From Glycine soja (taxonomy: Eukaryota; Streptophyta; Magnoliopsida; Fabales; Fabaceae), in NCBI RefSeq assembly GCF_004193775.1, contig NC_041005.1, positions 16,587,865-16,651,864 on the forward strand: a DNA stretch of 64,000 nucleotides, given 5' to 3'. Below, piece after piece: positions 21,879 to 33,923 of the stretch. The position numbers and the translations under genes are program-made. Every line of letters starts with the position of its first letter. Within the stretch, counting starts at the first letter, position 1. The notes beneath the pieces are model-generated. The model had not been told where the DNA came from and did no database searches. It saw only the letters and a program-made list of their open reading frames with translations.

Positions 21879-23896
21879 ACCATGGGGGTGCCCCGGGGCA
21901 TTCCGTCAAAAAATGCTTGGCCCTTAAATACAAGGTCCAACATTTAATGGATGCCGGATGGCTGACTTTCCAAGAGGATCGGCCCAATGTGAGAACCAAC
22001 CCGCTCGCCAATCATGGAGGGGGAGCGGTTAATGCAGTTGAGTCCGATAGGCCGCACAGGTCTAAACCTTTAAGGGATGTGGCAACCCCTAGGAGGTTTA
22101 TCTTTAAGGCCCTACAAAAAGGAGGTGTGATTCCCCATAGTGGGTGTAAGGAGGATTCCTGTCTGCTACACTCCGGCGAGATGCATGACATGGAGACGTG
22201 TTTGGAAGTAGAGGAATTATTACAGCGGATGATAGATCAAGGTCGATTGGAAGTCGGCATTGAAGGAAAAGAAGAGCAGCATATATGCATGCAATCAACG
22301 GAGGGGAGCGGTGTTGTGAAGCCCAAACCCTTGGTGATATACTTCACTAAGAGTGCAGCTTTGCAAAAGCCCGGACACCCCTTGATAGCCAAACCTATTC
22401 CTTTCCCGTACCAAAACAGCCACGCGGTCCCGTGGAGATATACACCTCCGGGAGAGAAGGAAGAAGAAGTCACTGACGTCAGCTCGCTGTCAGCTAAAGT
22501 AACAAATATCACGGGACTGAGTGGTGTGACCCGTAGTGGTCGTGTGTTCGCACCTCCGGACCTACCAGTCCAACCCGCCGACGTCAAAGGAAAAGGAAAA
22601 GTGGTGGAGGAACAAGATGGCGAAGCACCCCACGCTTCGAATAAAGATATTCCAGCAAAGGGGCCCCCGGAGAAAAAAGATGGTAGAAAGGAGGTGTCGC
22701 TAGAGGAAGCCAGCGAGTTCCTTCGGATAATTCAGCAGAGCGAATTCAAGGTTATCGAACAGCTCAACAAAACCCCGGCTAGGGTCTCGCTGTTGGAGTT
22801 ACTTATGAGCTCCGAGCCTCATCGGGCTCTGCTAGTAAAAGTGCTGAACGAGGCTCACGTGGCCCAAGATATCTCGGTAGAAGGTTTCGGAGGGCTGGTC
22901 AACAATATCACTGCCAACAACTATCTTGCCTTCGCCGAAGAAGAAATCCCCGCCGAGGGGAGAGGGCATAATAAGGCTTTACACGTATCAGTCAAGTGTA
23001 TGGACCATATCGTAGCCAAGGTGTTCATCGATAATGGTTCCAGTTTAAACGTGATGCCTAAGAGCACTTTGGAGAAGTTACCATTCAATGCTTCCCACTT
23101 TAAACCAAGTTCAATGGTGGTTCGGGCCTTCGATGGCACTCGCCGAGAGGTTAGGGGAGAGATCGATCTCCCAGTACAGATAGGCCCTCACACCTGTCAA
23201 GTCACCTTCCAAATAATGGATATTAACCCCCCCTACAGCTGCCTGTTGGGGCGCCCGTGGATCCACTCAGTGGGAGTTGTGCCTTCTACACTCCACCAAA
23301 AGCTGAAATTCGTAGTGGAGGGGCACTTGGTCATCGTGTCAGGCGAGGAAGATATCTTGGTAAGCTGCCCATCCTCCATGCCTTATGTGGAAGCCGCAGA
23401 AGAATCGTTAGAAACCGCTTTCCAGTCTTTTGAGGTGGTCAGCATTTCCTCCGTGGACTCCCTCTTTGGGCAACCTTGTCTGTCCGATGCAGCGGTAATG
23501 ATGGCCCGAGTTATGTTGGGGAACGGTTATGAACCCGGGATGGGTTTAGGCAAAGACAACGGCGGCATAACTAGCCTGATAAATACCCAAGGAAATCGTG
23601 GGAAGTATGGTTTAGGCTATAAGCCCACTCAGGCGGACATGAAAAGAAGCATCGTGGGAAGGAAGAACAGTGGTCAGAGCTCGCGTTGGAGACAAGAAAG
23701 CGAAGGAAGCCCGCCCTGCCACATAAGTAGAAGCTTTATAAGCGCGGGTCTGGGAGACAAAGGTCAAGTGTTCGCGATATGCGAAGATGATGTTCCGAGT
23801 ACCTTGGATTTGGTACGACCATGCTCTCCTGATTTCCAGCTGGGAAATTGGCGAGTGGAGGAACGCTCCGGCATTTACGCAACGAGCATAATGTAA
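21879..23896 (+). pseudogene. Element A gag C terminus and protease with G-patch
   Basis: Continues gag of A after element B in the same phase; the open frame that begins inside the B LTR at 21674 is an artefact of the insertion. It holds the rest of the zinc knuckle (H-x5-H-x4-C), a linker, the retroviral-type aspartic protease with DNGSS active site (23030-23044) and the LLGRPW motif (23248-23265), then a G-patch-like segment near 23506-23590 (MLGNGYEPGMGLG). A G-patch behind the protease is known in Ogre-type elements. The frame has no stop until TAA at 23894-23896, which lies just inside the intron donor. Without element B this frame would be intact. Confidence 0.92.
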
Positions 23897-24071
23897 ACCT
23901 TTACGGTTTTAAAAGCTCTATAGTTGGGCCTAGGCTTTAGAGTTTTTCCTTTTGTTAAGGCTTTGTGTCTTTTGTTTTTGAATTTATAATACAAGGATCT
24001 TTCTTCATCTGTTCCTGGTCTCTACCCATTCTCATTCATTTGCATGTTTACTTCTTTTTCTGAAACGGCAG
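23893..24071 (+). other. Pro-RT intron, element A
   Basis: GTAAAC donor at 23893 overlaps the pro stop codon; ACGGCAG acceptor ends at 24071 after a pyrimidine-rich stretch. Removal of 179 bp joins the pro frame to the RT frame exactly (AT plus A, then TCC GAT GAC) with no stop. C has an intron of the same length at the same place. Such an intron is a described mark of Ogre elements and would control the ratio of Gag-Pro to Gag-Pro-Pol. Confidence 0.88.
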
Positions 24072-26094
24072 ATCCGATGACGAGTCCCCCGAAGGTACTA
24101 ATACCTGGGACCCGCCTATCGACTTCGAGCGAGAAATGAATCAAACGGAAGATGAAGGAAATGAGGATGTGGGACTTCCCCCAGAACTAGAAAGAATGGT
24201 CGCCCATGAGGACCAAGAAACGGGGCCTCATCAAGAAGAAACAGAGCTAGTAGACTTAGGAATTGGCAGTGGAAAGAGGGAAGTAAAGATAGGTACAGGT
24301 ATTACCGCACCTATCCGTGAAGAATTAATAATCCTGCTAAAAGACTACCAAGACATCTTTGCTTGGTCATACCAAGATATGCCCGGTTTGAGTTCTGACA
24401 TTGTACAGCACCGATTACCTCTAAATCCCGAGTGTTCCCTAGTGAAACAGAAACTGAGAAGGATGAAGCCCGAAACATCCTTGAAGATAAAAGAAGAAGT
24501 GAAAAAGCAATTTGACGCTGGATTTCTGGCCGTCGCTCGGTATCCAGAATGGGTTGCCAACATCGTACCAGTTCCTAAAAAAGATGGGAAAGTACGAATG
24601 TGTGTAGATTATCGGGACCTGAATCGGGCCAGTCCCAAGGACAATTTTCCTTTACCACACATTGATATCCTCGTAGATAACACGGCCAATTTCGCTTTAT
24701 TTTCCTTCATGGACGGTTTCTCTGGTTACAATCAGATAAAGATGGCGCCCGAGGATATGGAAAAGACTACTTTCGTCACCCTGTGGGGAACATTCTGTTA
24801 CAAGGTGATGTCCTTTGGACTCAAGAACGCCGGGGCAACTTATCAACGGGCCATGGTAGCTTTGTTCCATGATATGATGCATCAAGAGATCGAGGTCTAC
24901 GTGGACGACATAATTGCTAAATCTAAATCCGAGGAAGAACACCTTGTCAACCTGCGGAAATTGTTCGAAAGGCTTAAGAAATATCAATTAAGGTTGAACC
25001 CCGCTAAGTGTACCTTCGGGGTCAAATCAGGGAAATTGCTTGGTTTCATTGTAAGCCAGAAAGGGATAGAGGTAGACCCCGAAAAAGTGAAGGCTATCCT
25101 TGAGATGCCAGAACCCCGTACAGAGAGGCAAGTCCGAGGTTTCCTGGGGCGCTTGAATTATATTGCCAGATTCATATTGCAGCTCACCGCCATTTGTGAG
25201 CCGTTGTTTAAACTCTTGCGCAAAAACCAAACTGATCGGTGGAATGAGGATTGCCAAGAGGCTTTTGGAAGGATCAAAAAGTGCCTAATGAATCCTCCCG
25301 TGCTTATGCCGCCAGTACCTGGAAGGCCTCTCATTTTGTACATGACAATCTTGGACGAGTCAATGGGGTGTATGCTGGGGCAACATGACGAATCCGGGAA
25401 GAAAGAGCGCGCTGTTTACTACCTAAGTAAGAAGTTCACGACCTGTGAGATGAATTACTCCTTGCTCGAAAGAACGTGTTGTGCTTTAGTATGGGCATCC
25501 CATCGCCTAAGGCAGTACATGCTGAGCCATACTACCTGGTTGATATCCAAAATGGACCCGGTTAAGTACATCTTTGAAAAGCCAACTCTCACGGGATGAA
25601 TCGCCCGGTGGCAAGTCCTGCTATCTGAGTTTGATATAGTCTACGTCACCCAAAAGGCGATAAAAGGAAGCGCTTTGGCAGATTATTTGGCTCAACAGCC
25701 TCTTAACGACTACCAGCCCATGCTTCCTGAATTCCCGGATGAGGACATCATGGCCTTGTTCGAGGAAAAATTGGACGAAGATCGGGACAAATGGACTATA
25801 TGGTTTGACGGAGCGTCAAACATTCTAGGTCATGGCGTTGGGGCAATGTTGGTCTCTCCGGACAATCAATATGTACCTTTCACAGCCAGGCTAGGATTCG
25901 ACTGCACCAACAACATGGCCGAATATGAAGCATGTGCCCTAGCCGTCCAGGCAGCAATTGACTCCAATGTCAAACTACTCAAGGTGTACGGCGACTCAGC
26001 GTTGGTAATCCATCAGCTGAGAGGGGAATGGGAAACTTGAGATCCCAAGCTGATACCCTACAAAGCCTATATCAAGGAATTGGCTAAGACCTTC
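24072..26094 (+). pseudogene. Element A pol: RT and start of RNase H, with two nonsense codons
   Basis: Exon 2 opens at 24072; the first Met is at 24136. The reverse transcriptase contains CVDYRDLN and the catalytic YVDD (24898-24909), followed by the connection domain and RNase H with WFDGAS near 25800. Two stops break it: TGA at 25597 (C has CGA, a CpG-type change) and TGA at 26038 (C has AGA). At 26094 element C interrupts the frame; the sequence resumes in phase at 46835. Otherwise protein identity to C is very high. Confidence 0.93.
26090..26094. repeat. Target site duplication of element C, left (CCTTC)
   Basis: CCTTC precedes element C and recurs at 46830-46834. Confidence 0.95.
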
Positions 26095-27763
26095 TGTCGC
26101 AACCTACCCTTCGGCGGGAGGGCGACGCGTGACTCGCGGGATGCGTGTTCCACGAAAGGAATACGCGCGGAGTCGCCACCAACGTTTATTTGAGGAAAAC
26201 GTTGGAAAAACCGGAAAAGACGCGATCTACGAACTTTTTAGTGAAAAGGTTCGGGAGTTGTATTTACGCACGGGGAAGGTATTAGCACCCCACACGTCCG
26301 TCCCAAGGGACGACAGCCTTTAATCGAATGTGCAAACATGACTTTGATTTTTATGTTCCCTTTTTTACATTTCTATGTCCTTCGTACCTTTTTATATTTT
26401 TCTCTTTTTTGTGGTCGACAAGGGTGTTTCCCTTTGCTCCTACGTATTCCTCAATTTGGGATGAGAAAATCAGACCTACGTAGTTCTTTCTTATCAAGTG
26501 ATTCTTTTTACTTAAGACGTGATCATTTTAAGGCGTTGGACCTTAAAAATGATCCATTTTACTTAGTGAGAAATTGAAATGACAAACTTCCAAAGCCTAT
26601 TTTTGTGGACGAGCTTGACTAGGCGAGTTGATTTTAGCCTTAGTTTCACTTTAGTTATTAATCAATTCGATTAAGAATGAGAAAACCCAAAGAGAAAACG
26701 TCTGATTGATTTTCCGCCTTATTTTACTAAAAGATGTTTTTTTGATTATTATATTATTTTTTACCTCTTTTTGATTTCCAACGTGGTTACGGCACGACCG
26801 AACGGTCGGAATTCATTTTAACCAAAATTAACGGATAAGACAATTCAAACGTTCGGTGGAAATTGATTTTATTTTTAAGTTAAGCGAGAAATGACTTAAG
26901 TAAAATGGCTTAAGCACGTCAACAGGGGGTATAAAAAGTAAACAAAACGAGAATAAAAATGCACGAAACACAATGTGGACCACTACGGGTACATAGAATG
27001 GATCGAAAAGCTTGGTTCGAGGTACTTACCCGTTGAAGATCGAAGAACGATGAAGAACGAATGAAGAACGTCGAAGAACGGTTGAAACCTTTGCGAGATT
27101 CCTCACGGAAAACGTTACGAAAACGTTTCGGAAGCGCCTCGGCTTAGATTTTCTTCACGGAAACAATTTTCCCAAGCAAATTCGAAAGAGAGAGAAGTGC
27201 CAAAGGGGCTGGACCCCTTCCTTCTTGCCTTCCTCCCCTATTTATAGCAAAATAGGGGAGGTGGTTGCCGCCCAGCTCGCCCAGGCGAGCTCAGCTCGCC
27301 CAGGCGAGCAGGGTTGCTTCCTCCAGAAGCAACCGCCTTCTGGAGGAATATTCCGGAGGGCCCAAGTGGGCCTGGGTGCTATTTGCACCCCCATTTTTAC
27401 TAAGTACACCCCCCTCTGCTGTTTTTTGGTGATTCTTTTTTCGTAAAGTTACGGAAACTTACGAATTTCGTAACGATACTTGTTTTCTTTCCGTAATGTT
27501 ACGGAACCTTGCGGATTACATAATCATCCCCTTTTTGACTTACGGAATGTTACGGAACCTCACTTAATTATGCAACGATGCTTCCATTTGATTTCCGGTG
27601 TGTCACGGAAACTTACGGATTGTGCATCAATATTTTTTTGGTTTTTCGGCATGTCCTGGAATTTCACAAATTGCCTAATGATGGGTGCCAAGCACCTCAC
27701 GAGGACCAAAGAATGGTCGCACGTCATCGAGCAAAGGTCCCCGGACGAAATTAGGGTATGACA
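26095..27763 (-). repeat. Element C 3' LTR
   Basis: 1669 bp, TGTCATACCC to GGTTGCGACA on the minus strand. The U3 ends match A, but the middle differs and holds two GCTCGCCCAGGCGAGC-type palindromes (27286-27310) just upstream of the TATA box; R-U5 is like B. The D LTR has a related U3. Confidence 0.95.
27239..27246 (-). promoter_or_regulatory. TATA box of C 3' LTR
   Basis: TATAAATAGGGGAGG on the minus strand, placed as in the other LTRs. Confidence 0.8.
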
Positions 27764-27767
27764 GTTG

Positions 27768-27776
27768 CCCCTCTTT
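27768..27776 (-). other. Polypurine tract, element C
   Basis: AAAGAGGGG on the minus strand, four bases from the 3' LTR. Confidence 0.75.
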
Positions 27777-27892
27777 ACTTGTCTTTTATTGGAGATAAAA
27801 GGAAAGTAAAGATAAGACACTAATTTCGTTCCTCTCGATTTGACGAGAGTCGCAGGTGACCATAAAATCTCCACATGCAAATGACTTGTTGT

Positions 27893-28159
27893 TCCCAAAA
27901 TTTCACAAATTGCCTAATGATGGGTGCCAAGCACCTCACAAGGACCAAAGAATGGTCGCTTGTCATCAAGCAAAGGTGCCCGAAAATCAGTGTATGACAC
28001 TAATTTCGTTCCTCTCGGTTGACGAGAGTCGCGGGTGACCATGACTTGTCGCTCCTAGAATTTCACAAATTGCCTAATGATGGATGCCAAGCACCTCACA
28101 AGGACCAAAGAATGGTCGCATGTCATCAAGCAAAGGTCCCCGAAAATCAGTGTATGACA
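27893..28159 (-). repeat. Reiterated LTR starts before the C 3' LTR
   Basis: Two copies of the first ~105 bp of the LTR (their TGTCATAC ends at 27999 and 28159, period 160), separated by the CGCGACTCTCGTCAAC hairpin segment, as in A and B. Confidence 0.85.
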
Positions 28160-28341
28160 CTAATTTCGCTCCTCTCGGTTGACGAGAGTCGCGGGCGACC
28201 ATGAAATTTCCGCATGTAAATGACTTGTTGTTCCCGGAGGAACAAAAGGTGCAGAAGACTATGTCAGCCTCTGCATGCTATCAAGCGTTCTGTCTTACAG
28301 ATAGCAAAAGAATGTTTATACGGATAACCACTCGGGTATTT

Positions 28342-30293
28342 CCGCGTATCATCGGGCCCGCCGACTCTGGATGATACAAGGGTGCAGAATGACCAAACTT
28401 GGTCTCTGCTTGTCATCGGGCCCACCGCCTCTGGATGACAAATGGGTGCGAATAACCGTAAGGTATCTCCGCGTATCATCGGGCCCGCCGCCTCTGGATG
28501 ATACAAGGGTGCAGAATGACCAAACTTGGTCTCTGCTTGTCATCGGGCCCGCCGCCTCTGGATGACAAAAGGGTGCGAATAACCGTAAGGTATCTCCGCG
28601 TATCATCGGGCCCGCCGCCTCTGGATGATACAAGGGTGCAGAATGACCAAACTTGGTCTCTGCTTGTCATCGGGCCCGCCGCCTCTGGATGACAAAAGGG
28701 TGCGAATAACCGTAAGGTATCTCCGCGTATCATCGGGCCCGCCGCCTCTGGATGATACAAGGGTGCAGAATGACCAAACTTGGTCTCTGCTTGTCATCGG
28801 GCCCGCCGCCTCTGGATGACAAAAGGCTGCGAATAACCGTAAGGTATCTCCGCGTATCATCGGGCCCGCCGCCTCTGGATGATACAAGGGTGCAGAATGA
28901 CCAAACTTGGTCTCTGCTTGTCATCGGGCCCGCCGCCTCTGGATGACAAAAGGGTGCGGATAACCGTAAGGTATCTCCGCATATCATCGGGCCTGCCGCC
29001 TCTGGATGATACAAGGGTGCAGAATGACCAAACTTGGTCTCTGCTTGTCATCGGGCCCGCCGCCTCTGGATGACAAAAGGGTGCGAATAACTGTAAGGTA
29101 TCTCTGCGTATCATCGGGCCCGCCGCCTCTGGATGATACAAGGGTGCAGAATGACCAAACTTGGTCTCTGCTTGTCATCGGGCCCGCCGCCTCTGGATGA
29201 CAAAAGGGTGCGAATAACCGTAAGGTATCTCCGCGTATCATCGGGCCCGCCGCCTCTGGATGATACAAGGGTGCAGAATGACCAAACTTGGTCTCTGCTT
29301 GTCATCGGGCCCGCCGCCTCTGGATGACAAAAGGGTGCGAATAACCGTAAGGTATCTCCGCGTATCATCGGGCCCGCCGCCTCTGGATGATACAAGGGTG
29401 CAGAATGACCAAACTTGGTCTCTGCTTGTCATCGGGCCCGCCGCCTCTGGATGACAAAAGGCTGCGAATAACCGTAAGGTATCTCCGCGTATCATCGGGC
29501 CCGCCGCCTCTGGATGATACAAGGGTGCAGAATGACCAAACTTGGTCTCTGCTTGTCATCGGGCCCGCCGCCTCTGGATGACAAAAGGGTGCGGATAACC
29601 GTAAGGTATCTCCGCGTATCATCGGGCCCGCCGCCTTTGGATGATACAAGGGTGCAGAATGACCAAACTTGGTCTCTGCTTGTCATCGGGCCCGCCGCCT
29701 CTGGATGACAAAAAGGGTGTGGATAACCGTTAGGTATCTCCGCGTATCATCGGGCCCGCCGCCTCTGGATGATACAAGTGTGCAGAATGACCAAACTTGG
29801 TCTCTGCTCGTCATCGGGCCCGCCGCCTCTGGATGACAAAAAGGGTGCGGATAACCGTAAGGTATCTCCGCGTATCATCGGGCCCGCCGCCTCTGGATGA
29901 TACAAGGGTGCAGAATGACCAAACTTGGTCTCTGCTTGTCATCGGGCCCGCCGCCTCTGGATGACAAAAGGGTACGGATAACCGTTAGGTATCTCCGCGT
30001 ATCATCGGGCCCGCCGCCTCTGGATGATACAAGGGTGCAGAATGACCAAATTTGGTCTCTGCTTGTCATCGGGCCCGCCGCCTCTGGGTGACAAAAGGGT
30101 GCGGATAACCGTAAGGTATATCCGCGTATCATCGGGCCCGCCGCCTCTGGATGATACAAGGGTGCAGAATGACCAAACTTGGTCTCTGCTTGTCATCGGG
30201 CCCGCCGCCTCTGGATGACAAAAGGGTGCGGATAACCGTAAGGTATCTCCGCGTATCATCGGGCCCGCCGCCTCTGGACTATACAAGGGTGCA
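28342..30293 (-). repeat. 127-bp hairpin minisatellite, element C
   Basis: About 15.4 units, same sequence and two-hairpin-per-half design as in B and A. Single-base insertions near 29710 and 29840 shift the spacing of two units. Variants recur five units apart: the two neighbouring units that carry GGCTGCGAATAACC and GGGTGCGGATAACC around 28820-28960 recur 635 bp later at 29455-29595, so a block of five units was duplicated. Confidence 0.93.
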
Positions 30294-31070
30294 CGTCACA
30301 TGACCTCAGGGTCAGTATGACAAAGATTATGGGGCGGCCGACAAAAGCAAGGCTCTTGCTCCTACGTATCCTCCAATGAGGAATTCAGACCTACGTAGTT
30401 CTTGATAACTTGTGAGACTTGAAAAGTCTCCATCGGAAAATGCTGACATCTCCGGAAAGGGCGCAGATGACCATATTGGTCTCTGCTCGTGAATCACACT
30501 TGGGGTCACTGAATGACGAGGTGCGGATAACCGTAAGGTGTCTCCGCGGGCTACCAGCTCTTGAGTCATGGCAACAAAAGGCGGTGTGGTCGACAAAAGC
30601 GAGGCTCTTGCTCCTACGTATCCTCCAATGAGGAACTCAGACCTACGTAGTTCTGGATAGCTTGTGAGACTTGAAAAAAGTCTCGGTGTTTTCTTCGCTA
30701 AAAATGCAAACATGCTTTAGTAAAGAGATAAATATTCCAACTGATTAGAGCAGCATATGCTTTTTTGAGTGACAAACAATGCGTCTATCAGGGAAGGAGA
30801 GTCTGCTGATGGGATCCCCCATAACCATAAATGAGATTTTGAATGTTAGCATTTCGTTTCTAAATGACCATTTAGAGGAAACACCGGGTTCGACAAAAAT
30901 AGAAGAAATCCACTCAAAGTGTATCAATCTCGCACAGGTAAGTGTTTCATCCTAATTCCGAACCATAGATATGTCATGACTTGACTTTGCAAATTATTTC
31001 CTATCAAATCAAAAATTACATGCGTGATCCTGGATCAATAGGGCTTCCCTTGGGAATGGGTTCTTTTGGT

Positions 31071-31107
<37 letters not shown>

Positions 31108-32510
31108 TTTAGTGCGGGGCGAGAAAAAAAAGGTCGCTAGCGCACGGGATTTTGGTTGGTAATTAAAGGGAGAAGACCATTTTAGGTCGTGGTTTCCTTT
31201 CCTTCCTTTTTTGTTCATTTGGTGACAATTCTGTATTGTTCAGATATTGTCCGGTCCAAAGACCTCTCTGCACATTTCTTCTGTTTTCTTTCGATCCTTG
31301 ATCAGGAGCTTTCTTTCCTTCTTTTCTCTTTTCTTTTCTTTCTCCCATTCTTTGATTGGGAATTTTCTTTCTTTTCTTTTTTCTTTCTCCCACTCTTTGA
31401 TTGGGAATTTCCTTTCTTTTCTTTTTTTGCTTTCCCTTTGATTGGAAATTTTCCTTCTTTTCCTTTTTGCTTCCGAGGGTAAGGATTGACATTCTCACCC
31501 TAGGTCAAGGTTTATGGTGAGTCAGGATTTTGGCTCAAGGTTTGTAGAATGGCTAGACATGATACATGTCGGGGTTTGGTTTGGTTCAAGGATAAAAGGG
31601 ATGCCCCACATTATTTCCATGACACAAATGCAAAACTGATGATTTAGAAACTTTATGCAAAACTGGCCACGCATGCACCTATGTGGACACTCAAGTGTCA
31701 AACTTTTATGGTCATGTGATGCTAGGGCTCAGGATTCATTTCCTCTATTTTAGTCAACCCAACGTTTCCAAAATATGTTCTTTTATCAATTTGTGCATTC
31801 ATCCGAGTCCATTTTGGGCGTCTGGGAAAATCTTCACAGCATTCACCCTTCAGGTGTATACACATTTTTTCAAAAACTAGTTATGATCAGTGAATTTTTC
31901 CAAAGAAAAGTTGGAAGTCATCTCTTTTCAAAAGCATGTTGGTTTTTCAGCTTGACAACTTATTTTTCTTTTTTCTCCTTCTCTTTTTTTTTTATCATTA
32001 TCATTTGTTTATTTCTTTTTCTTGTTTGTTTTTTTTTTCTTCCTTTTTTTTTCATGAGGTATTTTGCTACCTAAACATGTGCATATTTTTGTGAGGTATT
32101 TTTGCTATATACATGCATATCCAAGGTATCTTGCCACCTAAACATACATATATATGTTTTGCGAGGTATTTTTTTGCTACATACACGCACATCTAAGGTA
32201 TCTCTCTACCTAAACATACAAATATATATTTTGTGAGGTATCTTTTTGCTACATACATGCATATCTAAGGTATCTTGCTACCTAAACATACATATATATA
32301 TTTTGTGAAGTATTTTTTTTGTTTACATGCATGCATATCTAAGGTATTTTCACTACCTAAACATACATATATATATATTGTGAGGTATGACTACCTTCCG
32401 AGCTTGCGCTTGTTTTATTTAAATCCCCAGGATCATGAGCAACTAGGTGCGTCCTACTATAAAAAGTGATCAAATAACAAGCATAGATTCAGAAGGTACT
32501 AGGTTGCCTC
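30294..32510 (-). other. 3' region of C between aORF remnant and minisatellite
   Basis: Contains two TACGTAG hairpin blocks (30353 and 30600), a T run of about 35 (31071-31106), a pyrimidine-rich stretch with direct repeats of TTTGATTGGGAATTTTCTTT (31350-31470), AT-rich tandem units (32060-32400) and the GTTGCCTCCTAGTAGCGCTT word near 32503. Homologous to 16350-18600 of B and 50580-52350 of A. No gene seen. Confidence 0.6.
32060..32400. repeat. AT-rich tandem repeat, ~75-80-bp units, element C
   Basis: About four units with GTGAGGTATCTTTTTGCTAC, ATGCATATCTAAGGTATCTT and ACCTAAACATACATATATAT; the inverted counterpart of 16500-16835. Confidence 0.8.
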
Positions 32511-32702
32511 CTAGTAGCGCTTCTTTAACGTCTTTAGCTGGACGCGTCGCTCCCGGAGAAACGACCACCCCTTGATGGCTTCGAAGCGCTGCTGGTGTAC
32601 CGCGCTCCTAAAGCGGTGACTATCATACTCCGGAGCGGAACTAGTTCCTTCTGCTGCCTTGTCCTTCCTGGACCTCTTTGAGGCAAGCTTCCTCGGGGCC
32701 AT
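32511..32702 (-). pseudogene. Element C aORF, 3'-truncated
   Basis: Starts MAPRKL at 32702 and is nearly identical to the first ~58 codons of the intact aORF in A, including the basic KRSRKDK run. After the RVQL codons it jumps into 3' non-coding sequence (CGTTAAAGAAGCGCTACTAG) and stops at 32511. About 350 codons are therefore missing; the same downstream junction word occurs in B at 16369. Its first exon boundary is preserved (see the intron at 32706-33923). Confidence 0.85.
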
Positions 32703-32705
32703 TTC

Positions 32706-33923
32706 CTGCGAAGGCAAACATTTGGAAAGTTAGTTTTACCAGTGGGATACTATTCTTAAAACAAAAATGACATACAACCTCCTCCCATAAATACAAACAT
32801 CAATGTAAATTTAGAGCAAGCTTATGCGCATATTTCCTTACAAACGTTCTCTTGCACAAGACATTCTATTAACCGAAGAAAAATGCACCCATATACAATC
32901 AAGGCAGCTTCGTTACCTAGATTATTTACACGTACTTCCAAGGTGTATTTGTTACTTACATCACACACCTCCTTGGCTAAATTCACATACATGCATACTC
33001 AAAGCATTTTGGGGTACCAAAAATTGCACATGTGCACATCTTGGTATTTCTAATACCTATACATACACAAACTTCATGATGAATCTTGACTATCTACACA
33101 ATAAGGTGCTACATTTTATGCTCTTTTCAAGTTTTTGCTACCTAAAGCCGCATGCAAATTCAAGTATATTTTCCTTTGCTGACTAAAATTGTATTCAAAT
33201 TAAAAGGTATACATTTTTTGGTAATGTATCTTCTTTACATAACATGCAACATATTTATGTATATTTTTTTGTGAGACATTTTGACTACCAAAAATTATAT
33301 GTACATACATCCAAGTATTTTGCTATCATACCCAAAGTGTAAATTGCCAAAGGTATTTTGCTACCTATTCTAAACCTACACATTTATGATGAGCAAAATT
33401 CCTAACCATCTAGGCATAGGGAAAATATTGTAGCGTGGCCCATAGCTGATTGCTGGCCAAAAAAGGGTAACTTTACCCAATATGCACCTCCTTTTGTGCT
33501 CTTTTTGCATAAAATTTCAGTTTCTAGGACTAGGATATATGTGGGGCAATTACTCTAGCCTTTTTCGGGAATGAATACATATTCCAAAAAAATAGAAAAT
33601 ATGCACAAACCAAAATACCCCATGGGTTGTCTCCTTACAAAAGTCACACGCTAATGCCATTGAGGCATTTCACCGAACACTTGGTGGGCGCGCGTTTAGG
33701 CATCAATAGCAAGAGAACGGGGACAATGTGGCATGTCCTATTGTTTCAAAATGCATTATAGGCCTAGGGCCATCTCATACCAACCCCTAATTCAACCTAA
33801 TCAAGCAAGAAAACAAATCAAAATTGCCCCACATATTTGAGCACACTCCCACAATTTAGAGCACCAAAAGGAGATCAAAATACCCCAATGAAAAGCTAGA
33901 AAGCTTAGGGATGGAATACTTAC
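32706..33923 (-). other. Intron in the aORF leader, element C (1218 bp)
   Basis: On the minus strand the donor is AA|GTAAGT at 33923 and the acceptor TTCGCAG|G at 32706, with a CTAAC branch-type word at 32733-32729, about 23 bases from the acceptor. Joining the flanks yields exactly the contiguous sequence in A at 49175-49195 (CCAACAA then GAAATGG). The interior is AT-rich and non-coding, with degenerate GGTATTTTGCTACC words like those of the 32060-32400 repeats. It lies four bases before the aORF start codon. Confidence 0.85.

Noticed and set aside
21674..23896. A 740-residue protein starting in the B LTR
   Set aside because: The start lies in the LTR; the true frame comes from gag of A across the insertion.
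30294..31500. Poly-T and Lys/Glu-rich frames suggesting a gene
   Set aside because: They come from homopurine/homopyrimidine runs and low-complexity repeats.
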